Shown here: in pieces, positions 62,099 to 64,000 of the stretch
Position numbering within the stretch: the stretch's first letter is position 1
How the letters are laid out: each line of letters opens with the position of its first letter
NCBI GenBank assembly: GCA_009760855.2
Contig: WPIO01000027.1
Span: forward strand, 56,001 to 120,000
From: Cristatella mucedo
Taxonomy: Eukaryota; Bryozoa; Phylactolaemata; Cristatellidae
DNA: 64,000 bases
Reading direction: 5' to 3'
The notes under the pieces: generated by a model
Seen by the model: the letters and a program-made list of their open reading frames with translations, nothing else
The model's database searches: none
What the model was told of the DNA's origin: nothing
Made by a program: the position numbers and the translations under genes

Positions 62099-62200
62099 AT
62101 GGTGGCAGCCATGCTTCGCCTCCCAGGTACACATGGTGGCAATCATGCTTCGCCTCTCAGATACCGATGGTGGCAGTCATGCTTCGCCTCCCAGATACTT
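62099..62200. repeat. 34-bp minisatellite, three copies
   Basis: ATGGTGGCAGCCATGCTTCG-type units start at 62099, 62133 and 62167 with a few substitutions. Confidence 0.9.
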
Positions 62201-62565
62201 AGACTTGCCATATTTCAGACATTTCAGATCTCATTTCAATTCTGCATTTCGGAAATCGTCCAGTCCTCGAGCAGTGATATTTTAGCAATCGTTTCTATTA
62301 CCCAATTGAATCATATTTCGCCGGATTTCGCTCTTTTGCTGAGTTTTGCTTGCTTTCGTGGCTCGTGTGCCACGTGGCCTTGCTGGCGTGAATGGTCTCA
62401 CTGCCAATCAGATATTCGTCTGCAATTATAAGCTACTAACTTCAACTGTTAGCTTCTGCACGCCTGATCGCCTGCTGATCTCTTTCTGGATACAGAAGGT
62501 ATCCCTTTGTACATACGAAATTGTCTTCGAATCAGGAAGCCTTAAGAGCCTTGATATTGAAGCTG
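62201..62565. other. Intergenic DNA, nothing recognised
   Basis: No gene or element seen. Confidence 0.4.
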
Positions 62566-62566
62566 T

Positions 62567-62755
62567 TCGCAATAATAATAATAATAATAATCCACTTGAT
62601 AAAGCGCCCTCAGAGAACTCAATCTCTTTCTAGGCGCTTTAAGTTTGCTGCAAAGGGAAACGCGATTGAATGGTGAGTGGCATCATGCTTGATAAACAGC
62701 ATGAGTAAAATGGTTAGGAGTGACATGCACAGGGTCAGCATACAATAGATACCTT
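62567..62755 (-). mobile_element. LINE-A 3' end (reversed)
   Basis: (AAT)n, then CCACTTGATAAAGCGCCCTC, AGAGAACTCAATCTCTTTC, TAGGCGCTTTAAGTTTGCTG and about 90 bp of LINE-A 3' UTR (GTGACATGCACAGGGTCAGC), where it stops. Confidence 0.88.
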
Positions 62756-63565
62756 GCGTGTCACTTCTACCAAATCCTCACCATCTGATTTTTTCATGGG
62801 TGTAATACTTTAAGCAATGTTTGCCGATGTTCTACACGAGTTTGCTCTTCTCAACTAGTATAACTAGCACCCTTGCCCGCATAGCCCATAGTTTACTGCC
62901 GATGGTAAACTAGCTAGAAATCGTAAGCCAAAGCTCGGGAACGCTTTCACAAGGTCAGGACTATCCATGGATTGGAAAGCAAGGATTATTGTAAGTTATC
63001 CTAATCCATACTTCCTAACGCCAAGTCTGATTTTAATAAGCACATAGTGTAATCACAAATGAACAATCCAAAAATGATGACGTCGACCGGCGACCATCTG
63101 CTTAACGAACCCAAAATTAGGAAGACACCATTAAAAGGACTCTGCAGCCCGACAAGTATGTGACTAGACACAGGTTAAGTACAAACCAGCTGCATTTTGC
63201 TGTGCCTGCAGTGGTAGCCCAAAAGCGAATGGCCGCGAGGTGTTCCGGCTATAGGATAGTACCATACATAGTAATCCTTTCGGTAATCTAGCCGATCGTT
63301 TTCTTGCTTTTTTGTCAGCCAATTTCGAACGTTTTTTTTTATTGATTAAAGGTGAAGGACGCGTCTTAAAATAAGAGTGTCGCAATAATCTAGAGGTGAC
63401 TACACCAACCTGAGAACTTGTTTGGCTGTCGTACTCTGTCCAAGCAGGCCCTCATTTTGACAATGCACCCAAGCTGAACTTATGCCGACACAACATCAGA
63501 GGCAGTGTACTTATCCAATGACAAACCGTTATGGAAAAGCATGCCCAAATTGTAATTCCTTTTCA
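62756..63565. other. Intergenic DNA, nothing firm
   Basis: The stretch 63350-63540 (AGAGTGTCGCAATAATCTAG, CAAGCAGGCCCTCATTTTGACAATGC) may be a decayed reversed LINE RT remnant, but the similarity is too weak to call. Confidence 0.35.
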
Positions 63566-63569
63566 TTTT

Positions 63570-63703
63570 CATTTATATAGCGCCCTAGGAGAAATTAATC
63601 TCTATTCAGGCGCTTCACATATGCCTCGGGGCTCGAGCCCACGACCTCAGTCAGACCTTAAACGGGGCGAGCACCTTAACCGCTGGACCAAACCAACTCG
63701 GCA
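63570..63703 (-). mobile_element. SINE-B copy, near complete (reversed)
   Basis: TATATAGCGCCCTAGGAGAA, ATTAATCTCTATTCAGGCGC, TTCACATATGCCTCGGGGCT, CGAGCCCACGACCTCAGTCA, GGGGCGAGCACCTTAACCGC, TGGACCAAACC. Confidence 0.88.
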
Positions 63704-63776
63704 GGCAAACGTACACTGGAGTGATGCTAATGAACCAATCTTGTGAGTGAGGTCTGGCAACTTGAGGATACGGTTG

Positions 63777-63955
63777 GTGAGCCGTGATGACACACATGGT
63801 AGGGTGGTTGCTTTTCACGACCTCGGTCCCGGTCCCAAAGTTTTGGGTTCGAATTTTGCGGTAGGCGATCCTTTATCGCCGCTGCAAGCGGTGGTAATAG
63901 TCGTAAAGGTTCTTCTGTCGAAATACAAAAGACACTGCTTCATCAGCTAGAATTT
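63777..63955 (+). mobile_element. SINE-A copy, near complete
   Basis: GTGAGCCGTGATGACACACA, GGTAGGGTGGTTGCTTTTCA, GTTTTGGGTTCGAATTTTGC, GGCGATCCTTTATCGCCGCT, GGTTCTTCTGTCGAAATACA, ending CATCAGCTA. Confidence 0.82.
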
Positions 63956-64000
63956 TTTGCCACCAGGCTTGCCCATTGCTAGTGCGCTGGTCTGATCTTC

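Overview
The window is animal nuclear DNA from an invertebrate I cannot place to phylum. It has spliced GT-AG introns, tRNA-derived SINEs, LINE fragments of the CR1/L2/Rex1-like type and many long microsatellites. There are no operons, no prokaryotic genes and no CRISPR array. Most long open frames are translated microsatellites or retroelement remnants.

One protein-coding gene can be rebuilt completely: a Nemo-like kinase (NLK, a proline-directed Ser/Thr kinase of the MAPK group) on the + strand, 41313-53485. Its nine coding exons total 1,374 nt (457 residues plus stop). They carry the glycine-rich loop, the VALKK lysine, HRD, DFG, the NLK-type TQE activation loop, APE and the conserved C-terminal PSELPPSP tail. 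That tail lies on a separate 55-nt last exon. Upstream is a GC-rich probable promoter and leader (about 40250-41312) with two CACGTG E-boxes and a short upstream ORF. An AATAAA lies about 410 bases after the stop codon.

Layout: 1-39000 is mostly intergenic and repeat-rich, with LINE and SINE copies, a Tc1 transposase relic near 15.1 kb, CT/AC/TA microsatellite blocks and a GC-rich island at 24.7-25.3 kb. 39000-41300 is GC-rich flank and promoter. 41313-53900 is NLK, with old LINE/SINE copies and poly-G tracts in introns 1-3. 53900-64000 is again intergenic, with the best preserved LINE (55488-57030, minus strand).

Four repeat families can be defined from the window itself; the names are mine. 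LINE-A has a CR1/L2/Rex1-like reverse transcriptase and an (ATT)n end. LINE-B and LINE-C are related but distinct. SINE-A and SINE-B both have a tRNA-like head. The last ~60 bp of SINE-B matches the LINE-A tail, which suggests SINE-B is mobilised by LINE-A machinery. No previously undescribed protein system was found. The most interesting signals are the LINE/SINE tail sharing with many tail-only copies, the NLK upstream ORF and last-exon arrangement, and an unclassified repeat with inverted ends at 25.7-26.1 kb.
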